Shown piece after piece: positions 8,505 to 16,943 of a DNA stretch of 43,904 nt (within the stretch, counting starts at the first letter, position 1; every line of letters begins with the position of its first letter). The notes below the pieces were generated by a model that was given only the letters and a program-made list of their open reading frames with translations, had not been told where the DNA came from and did no database searches. The position numbers and the translations under genes were made by a program. Source of the DNA: Agromyces tardus (GTDB lineage: Bacteria > Actinomycetota > Actinomycetes > Actinomycetales > Microbacteriaceae). The stretch is taken from NCBI RefSeq assembly GCF_003710805.1, contig NZ_RHHB01000024.1, positions 1 through 43,904 of the forward strand, in the 5' to 3' direction.

Positions 8505-9527
8505 GTGGCGGTGCAGAGGGGCAAGGGGGAGCCGAGGATCGCGGTCGAGGACCGCCTCTTCAGCCTCGTCCTCGCGCTGCTCGCCACCGAGACGGGATTG
8601 CTGAAGGCCGAGATCCTGTCGACCGTGCGCGGCTACGCCGAGCGCTACGACCCTTCGGGCGCGAACGCCAACCTCGAGCGCCAGTTCGAGCGCGACAAGG
8701 ACGACATCCGCGAACTGGGCATCCCGCTCGAGACGGTGGAGTCGCCCGATCGGCCCGGCGACAACCAGTCGCTGCGGTACCGCATCCCCAAGGGCGAGTA
8801 CGACCTGCCGGTCGACGTGCGCTTCACGCCCGACGAGCTCGCGCTCCTCGGCTTGGCCGCGGAGGTCTGGCGCGAGGCGTCCCTGTCGGCCGACTCGCAG
8901 CGCGCGCTCACGAAGCTGCGGTCACTCGGCATCGAGCCGCGCGAGCCGGTCATCGGCTATGCGCCGCGGCTGCGGGTGCGGGATGCCGCATTCGAACCGA
9001 TCCGGCAGGCGCTCGATCGCCGCCAGACCGTGCGGTTCCGCTACATCAAGCCGGGCGAGCAGTCGCCCCGCGTCCGCACCGTGAATCCGCTCGCGGTCGT
9101 GCTCCACGAGGGGCGCTGGCACCTGCACGCGTTCGACGTGGAGGCGAAGGGGTCGCGCACGTTCCTCCTCTCGCGCATCGTCGGCGGGGTCGAGGTCGTT
9201 CCGGGGTCCACGTTCGCGGCACCGCCGCCCGGCATCCAGGATCGCGTGCTCGCCGACCTGCACGAGCTGTTCCTCGCGAACTCCGCCGACCTCGCGGTCA
9301 CCGCCGGCAGCGACGCGGAGGTGCGACTGGGCAAGCGCGCGGTGCTCGCCGACGACGACGCGGGGGTCATCCGGCTGCACTACACGGATGTCGCGGTGTT
9401 CGCCGACGAGCTCGCGTCCTACGGCCCCGAGGTGCGCGTGATCGCGCCCGCATCCCTGCGCGACGCCGTGCGGGAACGCCTCGCGTCGGTGGCCGCGGCG
9501 CACCGCGGCGCCGGGGGCGGCGACTGA
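8505..9527 (+). CDS. pafB: WYL-domain transcriptional regulator PafB
   Basis: 340 aa. N-terminal winged HTH (ERLF-like region EDRLFSLVLALLATETGLLKAEIL), central WYL domain (residues ~160-250, with GRWHLHAFDVEAKGSRTFLLSRI) and C-terminal WCX extension. With PafC it forms the mycobacterial-type PafBC heterodimer that activates LexA-independent DNA-damage genes; WYL domains are thought to sense single-stranded DNA or a nucleic-acid ligand. Start GTG 8505 is set by the leaderless -10. The stop overlaps the pafC start (TGATG). Confidence 0.92.
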   Translation: MAVQRGKGEPRIAVEDRLFSLVLALLATETGLLKAEILSTVRGYAERYDPSGANANLERQFERDKDDIRELGIPLETVESPDRPGDNQSLRYRIPKGEYDLPVDVRFTPDELALLGLAAEVWREASLSADSQRALTKLRSLGIEPREPVIGYAPRLRVRDAAFEPIRQALDRRQTVRFRYIKPGEQSPRVRTVNPLAVVLHEGRWHLHAFDVEAKGSRTFLLSRIVGGVEVVPGSTFAAPPPGIQDRVLADLHELFLANSADLAVTAGSDAEVRLGKRAVLADDDAGVIRLHYTDVAVFADELASYGPEVRVIAPASLRDAVRERLASVAAAHRGAGGGD

Positions 9528-10558
9528 TGGCCGCCCGCGGCGCGAAGCGCCCCGCCCAGCTCAAGGCACCCGACAAGCTCGTGTTCCTGTTGTCGCTCGT
9601 GCCCTACCTGCTCGAGCAGCGGGTCGTCGACGTCGCCGACGCGGCAGCCCACTTCGGCACGGGCGAGCAGGAGATCCGCGACGCGGTGCGCCTGATCGCG
9701 ACATCCGGGCTGCCCGGAGAGACCGGGACCTACCAGCCCAACGACCTGTTCGACATCGACTGGGACTCCTTCGAGGACGACGACGTGATCGTCATCGTGC
9801 ACCACGTGGCGATCGACGACGCCCCGCGGCTGTCCGCACGCGAGGCCGCCGCCCTGATCGCGGGACTCCAGTACCTCTCCGCGTCCCCCGAGAACGCCGG
9901 GAGCGCGCAGCTCGCGTCGCTCATGGCGAAGCTCACCGAGGGGGCGTCCGCCGCGCCGAGCCGGCTCGCCGTCGCGGAATCCGAGGCCGACGCCTCGCTC
10001 GCCCGCATCCGGGAGGCGGTCGCGGGCGGCCGGCAGCTCGAGTTCACGTATCGCAACGCGCTCGGCCACGAGGGCCGGCGCCGCGTGGACCCGCTGCGCA
10101 TCGCGTCGCTCGGCGCGGACTGGTACCTGCAGGCCTGGTGCCACACCCGCGAGGACTTCCGCAACTTCCGCGTCGACCGCATGAGCGATCTCGTGGTCGC
10201 CGACGCACCGATCGAGGACCACTCCGACCGCGAGGTGCCCGACACCCTGTTCCAGGGCTCCGACTCCGACCTCGACGTGGTCGTCGACGTCGCACCCGAC
10301 GCGCTGCCGCTGCTCGCCGACTACCTCGCCGACTCCCGCACCGAGGACGTCGACGGGCGCCTGCGCGTCACCCTCCGGCTCGCGCACTACCACGGGCTCA
10401 AGCGGTTGATCGCCGGGCTTCCGGGCCTCGTGACGGTCGTGGCGCCCGAGGAGGCTCGAGCCGTCGTCGCGGATTGGGCGGATGCCGGACTCGCCGGCTA
10501 CCGCGACGCCCCGTCATCCGTCCCGGACGATGCGCAGAGCACCGGTCCGACCGGGTAG
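9527..10558 (+). CDS. pafC: WYL-domain transcriptional regulator PafC
   Basis: 343 aa, paralogue and partner of PafB. N-terminal HTH (DKLVFLLSLVPYLLEQRVVDVADAAAHFG), WYL domain around residues 165-235 (GRRRVDPLRIASLGADWYLQAWCHTREDFRNFRVDRM) and a C-terminal WCX domain. Start ATG overlaps the pafB stop by one base (TGATG), so the two are coupled as expected for subunits made in equal amounts. The TAG stop is also the start of a TAGACT hexamer upstream of tatA. Confidence 0.92.
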   Translation: MAARGAKRPAQLKAPDKLVFLLSLVPYLLEQRVVDVADAAAHFGTGEQEIRDAVRLIATSGLPGETGTYQPNDLFDIDWDSFEDDDVIVIVHHVAIDDAPRLSAREAAALIAGLQYLSASPENAGSAQLASLMAKLTEGASAAPSRLAVAESEADASLARIREAVAGGRQLEFTYRNALGHEGRRRVDPLRIASLGADWYLQAWCHTREDFRNFRVDRMSDLVVADAPIEDHSDREVPDTLFQGSDSDLDVVVDVAPDALPLLADYLADSRTEDVDGRLRVTLRLAHYHGLKRLIAGLPGLVTVVAPEEARAVVADWADAGLAGYRDAPSSVPDDAQSTGPTG

Positions 10559-10561
10559 ACT
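10556..10561 (+). promoter_or_regulatory. Possible -10 of tatA overlapping pafC stop
   Basis: TAGACT contains the pafC stop codon and would give a ~30-base leader to tatA (start 10597). No clear -35. Confidence 0.3.
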
Positions 10562-10596
10562 GACCCGAACATCCCGTCAGAATTGGACGAACGCTT

Positions 10597-10881
10597 ATGT
10601 GGCAAGGCTTCACTGGTTGGCACGCACTGATCATCCTCGTGGTGATCCTGCTTCTGTTCGGCGCGCCCAAGCTCCCTGCGCTGGCGAAGAGCCTCGGGCA
10701 GTCGATGAAGATCCTCAAGAACGAGGTCCGCACCGACAAGGACGACTCGGTTGAGGGCGTCGAGCCCACGGATGCAGCCGGCACGGCCGGCCCCGCGGGC
10801 ACGACGAGCGCTGCCGGAACGGTGAGCTCCACCGAGGAGACGCCGGCCGCGAAGCGCACGGACTCCGGCCAGGCCGTCTGA
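10597..10881 (+). CDS. tatA: Sec-independent translocase subunit TatA
   Basis: 94 aa. Short N-terminus (MWQGFTGWHALII), one transmembrane helix (LIILVVILLLFGAPKLP), the FGAPKLPAL hinge typical of TatA/E, then an amphipathic helix (AKSLGQSMKILKNEV) and an unstructured Ala/Thr-rich acidic tail. TatA oligomers form the pore-like part of the twin-arginine export pathway for folded proteins. tatC follows 5 bp downstream. The first residues resemble TatA rather than TatB (TatB not in window). Confidence 0.93.
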   Translation: MWQGFTGWHALIILVVILLLFGAPKLPALAKSLGQSMKILKNEVRTDKDDSVEGVEPTDAAGTAGPAGTTSAAGTVSSTEETPAAKRTDSGQAV

Positions 10882-10886
10882 CGACC

Positions 10887-11681
10887 GTGTCCGCCGTGAA
10901 GGACCGCGCGGCGAACCGCGAGAAGCGGATGTCGATCGGGGCGCACCTGATCGAGTTGCGCAAGCGGCTGTTCATCTCGGCCGCGTCGATCGTGGTGGGC
11001 GCCGCCCTCGGCTGGTGGCTCACCGACGTCGCCGTGTGGGATGCCATCCAGGCGCCCGTCGACGCCGTCGCGAAGGCGCAGGGCAGCAGCTCGGCGATCA
11101 TCTTCCCGACGATCTCGAGCGCCTTCGACCTGCGCCTGCAGGTGGCGTTCACGCTCGGCATCGTGATCTCGAGCCCGGTGTGGCTGTACCAGATCTTCGC
11201 CTTCCTCGTGCCGGGGCTGAACTCGAAGGAGCGCAAGTTCACCTTCGGGTTCTTCGCGAGCGCCATCCCGCTGTTCTTCGCGGGCTGCGCGGCCGGATGG
11301 TTCGTGCTGCCGAACATCGTGAAGCTCATGACGAGCTTCGTGCCCGACGGGGGCGAGTCGCTGCTCACGGCGAAGGAGTACATCGACTTCGTGCTCAAGC
11401 TCGTCGTGGCGATCGGCATCGCATTCGTCGTGCCGGTGTTCATCGTGCTGCTGAACTTCGCCGGCGTGATCAGCGCGGAGTCGATCATCAAGTCGTGGCG
11501 CGTCGCGATCCTCGTGATCGTGCTGTTCACGGCGATCGCGACCCCGTCGGCCGACATCATCTCGATGTTCATGCTCGCGGTGCCGATGATCGCCCTGTAC
11601 TTCGGCGCGTGGGGGGTCGCGCACCTGCACGATCGACGCGTGGCGAAGCGCAATCAGCTGCAGTTCGGCGACGCTGTCTAG
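10887..11681 (+). CDS. tatC: Twin-arginine translocase subunit TatC
   Basis: 264 aa with six predicted transmembrane helices. The conserved cytosolic N-terminal motif HLIELRKRLFIS, the periplasmic-loop/TM3 region SSPVWLYQIFAFLVPGL, and SKERKF with the following helices are standard TatC features; TatC binds the twin-arginine signal peptide. Start GTG 10887. The TAG stop is the first half of a TAGGCT -10 for the helicase gene. Confidence 0.95.
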   Translation: MSAVKDRAANREKRMSIGAHLIELRKRLFISAASIVVGAALGWWLTDVAVWDAIQAPVDAVAKAQGSSSAIIFPTISSAFDLRLQVAFTLGIVISSPVWLYQIFAFLVPGLNSKERKFTFGFFASAIPLFFAGCAAGWFVLPNIVKLMTSFVPDGGESLLTAKEYIDFVLKLVVAIGIAFVVPVFIVLLNFAGVISAESIIKSWRVAILVIVLFTAIATPSADIISMFMLAVPMIALYFGAWGVAHLHDRRVAKRNQLQFGDAV

Positions 11682-11684
11682 GCT
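11679..11684 (+). promoter_or_regulatory. -10 of helicase gene overlapping tatC stop
   Basis: TAGGCT (TAG = tatC stop), 6 bases (TGGAGG), then GTG 11691. It has leaderless spacing; the same six bases also form a Shine-Dalgarno, so read-through transcripts from tatC can be translated too. Confidence 0.45.
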
Positions 11685-11690
11685 TGGAGG

Positions 11691-14123
11691 GTGACCACCC
11701 TCTCACCGGCGGAACGCTACGCGCTCTCACGCCAGCAGCGTCGCCAGCCGCGGCTCCAGGAGTTCGCCTCGGGTCTCTCGTTCGATCTCGATCCGTTCCA
11801 GCGCGCCGCCTGCGCCGCGCTCGACGAGGGACGCAGCGTGCTCGTGGCCGCCCCCACGGGAGCCGGCAAGACCGTGGTCGCCGAGTTCGCCGTGCACCTC
11901 GCGATGCGCGACGTCGACGCGAAGGTCTTCTACACGACGCCCATCAAGGCGCTGTCGAACCAGAAGTACCAGGAGTTCGTCGAGACGTGGGGTCACCCCG
12001 AGGTCGGCCTCCTCACGGGCGACACCAACATCAACTCGGGCGCGCGCATCGTCGTGATGACGACCGAGGTGCTGCGCAACATGCTCTACGCCGACTCGCC
12101 GCTGCTCGACCGCCTCGCCTACGTGGTGATGGACGAGGTGCACTACCTCGCCGACCGCTTCCGCGGCGCCGTGTGGGAGGAGGTCATCATCCACCTCCCC
12201 GAGCCGGTGCGGCTCGTCTCGCTGAGCGCCACGGTCTCGAACGCCGAGGAGTTCGGAGATTGGCTGCAGGCGGTGCGCGGCGACACCGACGTCATCGTCT
12301 CCGAGGAGCGGCCGGTTCCGCTGGAGCAGCACGTGCTCGTAAAGTCCAAGTTCCTCGACCTCTTCGACTCGTCGGGGCAGGCGGCGACGCACAGGGTGAA
12401 CCCCGAGCTCCAGCGCCTCGCGCGATCGGGCGGCCGCTCGATCGGCGCCCGATCGCAGCGCGGGCGACGCGGCGGTGACCGGGGCCGGTTCCACCAGTCT
12501 GCGCAGGCCTCCGGCCGGCTCGAGCGTCCCGACGTCATCGAGATGCTGCACGGCAAGAACCTGCTTCCGGCGATCGTGTTCATCTTCTCGCGGGTCGGCT
12601 GCGACCAGGCGGTACGCCAGGTGCTGCGCAGCGGCATCCGTCTCACCGAGACCGCGGAGCGCGACGAGATCCGCGCGATCGTCGAGGATCGTGCGCGGAT
12701 GCTGCGCGACGACGACCTGGCGGTGCTCGGCTACTGGGAGTGGCTCGAGGGCCTGCAGCGTGGCGTGGCGGCCCACCATGCGGGCATGCTGCCGGCCTTC
12801 AAGGAGATCGTCGAGGAGCTCTTCCAGAAGAAGCTGCTCAAGGTCGTCTTCGCGACCGAGACGCTCGCGCTCGGCGTGAACATGCCCGCGCGATCCGTCG
12901 TGCTCGAGAAGCTCGAGAAGTTCAACGGCGAGGCGCGCGTGCCGATCACGCCGGGGGAGTACACGCAGCTCACCGGTCGCGCGGGTCGCCGCGGCATCGA
13001 CATCGAGGGCCACTCGGTGATCCAGTGGGCCGACGGGCTCGACCCCGAGGCCGTGGCCTCTCTCGCCTCGCGCCGCAGCTACCCCCTCAACTCGAGCTTC
13101 AAGCCCACGTACAACATGGCGGTGAACCTCGTCGACCAGTTCGGTCGCGAGCGCGCGCGCCAGATCCTCGAGCTCTCCTTCGCCCAGTTCCAGGCCGACC
13201 GGGCCGTCGTCGACCTCGCCCGCACCCTGCGCAAGCAGGAGGAGTCCATGTCCGGCTACGAGGAGGCGATGCGCTGCCACCTCGGCGACTTCGGCGAGTA
13301 CGCCGCGCTCCGCCGCCGCATCGGCGACCTCGAGCGGCAGGCCGCGAAGGGCAACCCCACTCATGCCCAGCGCGAGCGGATGCAACGGGAGCTGGCGTCC
13401 CAGCGCAAGGCGCTCCGCGCCCATCCGTGCCACGGCTGCGCCGAACGCGAGCAGCACGCCCGCTGGGCGGAGCGGTGGTGGCGACTCAAGCGCGAGCACG
13501 ACGAGCTGTCCAAGCAGATCCGCAGTCGCACCGGCCAGGTGGCCAAGCGATTCGACCGGGTCGCCGAGGTGCTCGAGTCGCTCGGGTACCTCGAGCGCGA
13601 TCGACACGGTTCGATCGTCTCGACGCCGGCGGGACGCATCCTGAAGCGCATCTACGGCGAACGCGACCTGCTGGTCGCCGAGTCGCTGCGCCGCGGACTG
13701 TGGGATCGGCTCGACGTGGCCGGCATCGCCGCGATGGCCGCGGCGCTCGTCTACGAACCGCGGCGCGACGACCGCGGCGAGCAGTTCCGGCTCCCGCGCA
13801 ACGGCTTCCGTGAGGCGTTCGAGCGCACGACGGATGTCTGGAGCGAGCTCGACGATCTCGAGCACGAGCACCGGCTCCCGGGCACCGACCAGCCGTCGCC
13901 GGCCCTCGCCACGGCGATGCACGCGTGGGCACGGGGCGCCGGACTCGGGGCCGTGCTCGCCGACACCGACCTCGCGGCCGGCGACTTCGTGCGGCTCGCG
14001 AAGCAGGTCGTCGACCTGCTCGACCAGATCTCCATCGTCGCCGACGCCGAGCTCGGCGTCACGGCGCGCGCTGCGATCGACGCGGTGCGCCGCGGCGTCG
14101 TCGCCTACGGGTCCGCCGCGTGA
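11691..14123 (+). CDS. Ski2-like DEAD/DEAH-box RNA helicase (HelY type)
   Basis: 810 aa. The superfamily 2 motifs are in order: Q-like FDLDPFQRAA, I APTGAGKTVVAEF (~55-67), Ia TTPIKALSNQK, II VMDEVHYLADRFRG (~147), III SLSATVSN, then an insert, IV AIVFIFSRVGCD, V ATETLALGVNMPARSVV and VI QLTGRAGRRGID. The C-terminal third contains a DSHCT-like region. It resembles Mtr4/Ski2 helicases and mycobacterial HelY, probably working in RNA processing or decay. The position after tatC is conserved among actinobacteria. A CHGC-x2-R-E cluster near residue 580 lies in the arch-like insert. The stop overlaps the lnt start (GTGA). Confidence 0.93.
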   Translation: MTTLSPAERYALSRQQRRQPRLQEFASGLSFDLDPFQRAACAALDEGRSVLVAAPTGAGKTVVAEFAVHLAMRDVDAKVFYTTPIKALSNQKYQEFVETWGHPEVGLLTGDTNINSGARIVVMTTEVLRNMLYADSPLLDRLAYVVMDEVHYLADRFRGAVWEEVIIHLPEPVRLVSLSATVSNAEEFGDWLQAVRGDTDVIVSEERPVPLEQHVLVKSKFLDLFDSSGQAATHRVNPELQRLARSGGRSIGARSQRGRRGGDRGRFHQSAQASGRLERPDVIEMLHGKNLLPAIVFIFSRVGCDQAVRQVLRSGIRLTETAERDEIRAIVEDRARMLRDDDLAVLGYWEWLEGLQRGVAAHHAGMLPAFKEIVEELFQKKLLKVVFATETLALGVNMPARSVVLEKLEKFNGEARVPITPGEYTQLTGRAGRRGIDIEGHSVIQWADGLDPEAVASLASRRSYPLNSSFKPTYNMAVNLVDQFGRERARQILELSFAQFQADRAVVDLARTLRKQEESMSGYEEAMRCHLGDFGEYAALRRRIGDLERQAAKGNPTHAQRERMQRELASQRKALRAHPCHGCAEREQHARWAERWWRLKREHDELSKQIRSRTGQVAKRFDRVAEVLESLGYLERDRHGSIVSTPAGRILKRIYGERDLLVAESLRRGLWDRLDVAGIAAMAAALVYEPRRDDRGEQFRLPRNGFREAFERTTDVWSELDDLEHEHRLPGTDQPSPALATAMHAWARGAGLGAVLADTDLAAGDFVRLAKQVVDLLDQISIVADAELGVTARAAIDAVRRGVVAYGSAA

Positions 14124-15712
14124 CCGGCGCGGTGGAACCGGCGGTCGTGCGCGCCGAACCCGTGGAACGCTCGGGCACCGGGCCGCTGCTGCCCCTCTGG
14201 GCGGCGGTGCCCGCGGCGATCGTCGGCGGCCTCGTCTACGACCTCGGGTTCCCGGGGGTCGGCTTCTGGCCGCTCGCCTTCGCGGGCATCGCGATCGCGC
14301 TCGTGACGCTGATCGGGCGCACGTCGTGGGCGGCGTTCTTCGTCGGATTCGCGTTCGGGCTCGCGTTCTACCTGCAGCACGTCTCCTGGACCTCGCTCTA
14401 TCTCGGACCGGTGCCGTGGCTCGCGCTCTCGATCCTCGAGTCGCTCTTCGTCGCCGGTGGCGCGGTGCTGATCGCGCTCGCGTATCGCTGGGTCCCGCAG
14501 GCGAACGGGTCGCGGTGGGTTCGCCTCGTCGTGCTGCCGCTGCTCGTCGCGGGACTGTGGTGCGTCCGGGAGGCGGCGATGGGGTCCATGCCGTACGGCG
14601 GGTTCCCCTGGGGCCGAGCGGCACTCAGCCAGGCGGAGAGTCCCTTCGCCCCGCTCGTCTCCTGGGTCGGCTCGACGGGACTCGGCTTCATCATGGTCGC
14701 CCTCGTCGCGGGCATCATCGAGTGGATCCGCCTGCGCGGCTGGCGAGACCTCCGCACCGGCATCCCGGTCGCCGCGCTGCTCGTCGTCGCGCTGCTGACC
14801 CCGGCGTGGCAGACGACGCCGGCGGGGTCGCTGCGGGTCGCGAGCGTGCAGGGCAACGGGCCGGCCGGCTACTTCGACCGCCGGACGCAGGGCGACATCC
14901 TGAACTCGCAGCTCGACGCCACCGAGCCCGTGCTCGACGAGCCGGGCATCGACGTGCTCCTCTGGCCCGAGGGCGGGTCCGACATCGACCCGACCCGCGA
15001 CGAGACGGCCGCGCGACTCTTCGACTCGCTCAGCACGCAGCTCGACGCACCGGTCATCCTCAACACCGTCACCACACGCGACGACCTGTACTACAACACC
15101 TCGCTGCTGTGGCGCGCGGGCGAGGGCGCGGTGGACCGCTTCTCGAAGCGCAACCCCGTTCCGTTCGGCGAGTACATCCCCGATCGCTGGTTCTACGACG
15201 CCCTCGCGCCCGATCTCACCGGGCTGATCCAGCGCGGCTACACGCCCGGGGCCGAACCGCCAGTCTTCGATCTCGGCGGCACGATGACCGGACTCGCGAT
15301 CTGCTTCGACGTCATCTACGACGGGCTGATCTGGGAGGGCGCACGCGACGGCGCGCAGGTCTACATGTTCCAGACGAACAACGCCGACTTCCGCGGCACC
15401 GACGAGAACGAGCAGCAGCTCGCGATCGCTCGGCTGCGCGCCATCGAGACGGGCCGGTCGGTGGTGAACATCTCGACGGTGGGGACGAGCCAGGTCATCG
15501 ACCCCAGCGGTCGCACGATCGACTCGTTGCCGGCCTACGAGGCCGGCGCGATGGTGACCGACGTCGAGCTCCGCGACGGACTGACGCCCTCGGTGGTGCT
15601 CGGCGGGTTCGTACCCGGCCTCATCGTGCTGGGGTCGCTCGGCGGACTCATCGCCGCGGGCGTGCTCGCGCGCAAGAAGAAGGCCCGTCCGGTGGACGGG
15701 CCAGAGGCGTAG
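14120..15712 (+). CDS. lnt: Apolipoprotein N-acyltransferase
   Basis: 530 aa. About six to seven N-terminal membrane helices (residues ~25-240) are followed by an extracytoplasmic nitrilase domain with the catalytic triad visible: Glu in LLWPEGGSD, Lys in FSKRNPVPFGEYIP and Cys in AICFDVIYDG. A C-terminal helix ends in a basic RKKKAR tail. Lnt adds the third acyl chain to lipoproteins; the window also encodes a likely substrate (the FKBP lipoprotein). Start GTG overlaps the helicase stop. The last codons contain a terminator-like hairpin. Confidence 0.93.
   Translation: MTGAVEPAVVRAEPVERSGTGPLLPLWAAVPAAIVGGLVYDLGFPGVGFWPLAFAGIAIALVTLIGRTSWAAFFVGFAFGLAFYLQHVSWTSLYLGPVPWLALSILESLFVAGGAVLIALAYRWVPQANGSRWVRLVVLPLLVAGLWCVREAAMGSMPYGGFPWGRAALSQAESPFAPLVSWVGSTGLGFIMVALVAGIIEWIRLRGWRDLRTGIPVAALLVVALLTPAWQTTPAGSLRVASVQGNGPAGYFDRRTQGDILNSQLDATEPVLDEPGIDVLLWPEGGSDIDPTRDETAARLFDSLSTQLDAPVILNTVTTRDDLYYNTSLLWRAGEGAVDRFSKRNPVPFGEYIPDRWFYDALAPDLTGLIQRGYTPGAEPPVFDLGGTMTGLAICFDVIYDGLIWEGARDGAQVYMFQTNNADFRGTDENEQQLAIARLRAIETGRSVVNISTVGTSQVIDPSGRTIDSLPAYEAGAMVTDVELRDGLTPSVVLGGFVPGLIVLGSLGGLIAAGVLARKKKARPVDGPEA
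15682..15702. terminator. Bidirectional terminator hairpin within 3' end of lnt
   Basis: GGCCCGTCC GGT GGACGGGCC: 9-bp perfect stem ending 10 bases before the end of lnt, and facing the end of convergent rbpA (15729). It can serve both genes. Confidence 0.5.
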
Positions 15713-15728
15713 CGCCGGTCTCCCGGAG

Positions 15729-16094
15729 CTACGCGCCGATCTTCTGCTGTCCGCGTCGCGCGCGGAGGTAGGTCAGCCGCTCCTCGAGCAGCTCCTCGAG
15801 CTCGGCGCGCGTGCGGCGCTCGAGCAGCATGTCCCAGTGGGTGCGTGCGACCTTCTCGCCCGAGCGATCGACCTCGACCGGCTTCGAGTCGACGAGCAGG
15901 GTCGCGGCGTTGCCGCAGTGCTTGCACTCCCACTCCTGGGGGAGGTCCGCCTCGGTCGAGAAGGTCATCACCGTCTCGCGTCCGCACGTCTCGCAGCGAT
16001 AGGTGTAGTCCGCGCGGTCGGCGAACACCACGCCGTCCTCACTCTGCAGGCTCTGGGCGCCGATACGCATGCCCCGAAGGCTCCGGTCCGCCAT
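15729..16094 (-). CDS. rbpA: RNA polymerase-binding protein RbpA
   Basis: 121 aa. Order: N-terminal MADRSLRGMRIGAQSLQSEDG, zinc-binding core with Cys pairs CETCG and CKHCG (~residues 34-61), basic linker, and a C-terminal sigma-interaction domain (HWDMLLERRTRAELEELLEERL). RbpA binds the principal sigma factor and stabilises open complexes in actinobacteria. The length and all domains are typical. Start ATG follows a GAGAGGAG RBS. A possible stress-sigma promoter lies upstream. Confidence 0.97.
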   Translation of the reverse strand: MADRSLRGMRIGAQSLQSEDGVVFADRADYTYRCETCGRETVMTFSTEADLPQEWECKHCGNAATLLVDSKPVEVDRSGEKVARTHWDMLLERRTRAELEELLEERLTYLRARRGQQKIGA

Positions 16095-16125
16095 GGCGTT
16101 CTCCTCTCGATCGTCTCCATGTATA

Positions 16126-16152
16126 AACGATCAAGCTGTGCGTTCTCTTTCC
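16126..16152 (-). promoter_or_regulatory. Possible SigH/SigR-type promoter of rbpA
   Basis: On the minus strand GGAAA - 19 bases - GTT, ending 32 bases before the rbpA start. This fits the GGAAY-N18/19-GTT consensus of the thiol-stress ECF sigma factors; rbpA is a known SigR target in Streptomyces. Pattern match only. Confidence 0.4.
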
Positions 16153-16179
16153 GCGGGCTGGGCTTTTGTCGGGGAATTC

Positions 16180-16935
16180 TCAGGTTCGGGACGCGACGAC
16201 GGCGAGGGCGAGGTCGGCCCGATCGGTGACGAGGCCGTCGACGCCGAGGTCCAGCAGTCGCGCCATGTCGCCCGGGTCGTTGACGGTCCAGACGTGCACC
16301 TCGACCCCGGCGCGATGGGCCGCGAGGACGAGCGCGGGGGAGAGCACCCGGAAGGCGCCGAGCCGCTCGGGGATCTGCAACGCTCCCGCGCCCGCGAGTG
16401 CACGGACGAAGAGCGAGCGGCTGCGGCCGGCGGCGGCGACGCGCGAGCGGATGACACCGCTGCTCCCGACGGACGTGGCGACTCCGGGCAGGCGCGCCGC
16501 GAGCCGTCGACGACGTCGATCGGAGAAGGAGGTGAGGAGGACCCGCTGCTGCGCGCCGGTGCGCTCGACCGCGTCGACCGTCGCGTCGGCCGCGGCATCC
16601 GCCTTGACGTCGATGTTGAACCGCACGGCGGGGAACTGGTGGAGGGCCTCGGCGAGCGTGGTGAACCCCTGGCCCGCACCGAGGTCGACCCGCTCGAGCT
16701 CGGCGAGGCTCAGATCGGCGACCGCGACGGGGCGCCCCGCGACGCGATCGAGCGTGGGGTCGTGGGCGATCACCGCGACGCCGTCGGCACTGACGTGCAC
16801 GTCGGTCTCGACGTAGACCGCGCCGGCCGCGACGGCGCGTGCGAACGCGAGGAGCGTGTTCTCGGGTGCGTCGAGCGCGAGGCCGCGGTGCGCGAGCACC
16901 CGCGGACCCGGCGGATCGAAGTAGGTGCTGCGCAC
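16180..16935 (-). CDS. Glycerophosphodiester phosphodiesterase family protein
   Basis: 251 aa. GDPD TIM-barrel signatures: VLAHRGLALDAPENTLLAF (catalytic His and ENT), YVETDVHVSADGVAVIAHDPTLDR (metal ligands Glu/Asp and second catalytic His), FNIDVKAD and a C-terminal VHVWTVNDPGDMARLLDLGVDGLVTDRAD. It hydrolyses glycerophosphodiesters to glycerol-3-phosphate and alcohol; it has no signal peptide, so is probably cytosolic. Start GTG 16935 is chosen because it lies 8 bp beyond the SPFH stop with a G-rich RBS. It is the third gene of an nfeD-SPFH-GDPD operon. Confidence 0.92.
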   Translation of the reverse strand: MRSTYFDPPGPRVLAHRGLALDAPENTLLAFARAVAAGAVYVETDVHVSADGVAVIAHDPTLDRVAGRPVAVADLSLAELERVDLGAGQGFTTLAEALHQFPAVRFNIDVKADAAADATVDAVERTGAQQRVLLTSFSDRRRRRLAARLPGVATSVGSSGVIRSRVAAAGRSRSLFVRALAGAGALQIPERLGAFRVLSPALVLAAHRAGVEVHVWTVNDPGDMARLLDLGVDGLVTDRADLALAVVASRT

Positions 16936-16943
16936 GACCCCCG

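Noticed and set aside
11727..14624. Very long open frame on the minus strand opposite the helicase gene
   Set aside because: An artefact of high G/C third positions: the plus strand encodes a complete helicase with all motifs, and the minus-strand translation is a low-complexity Arg/His/Glu/Val-rich protein without recognisable domains.
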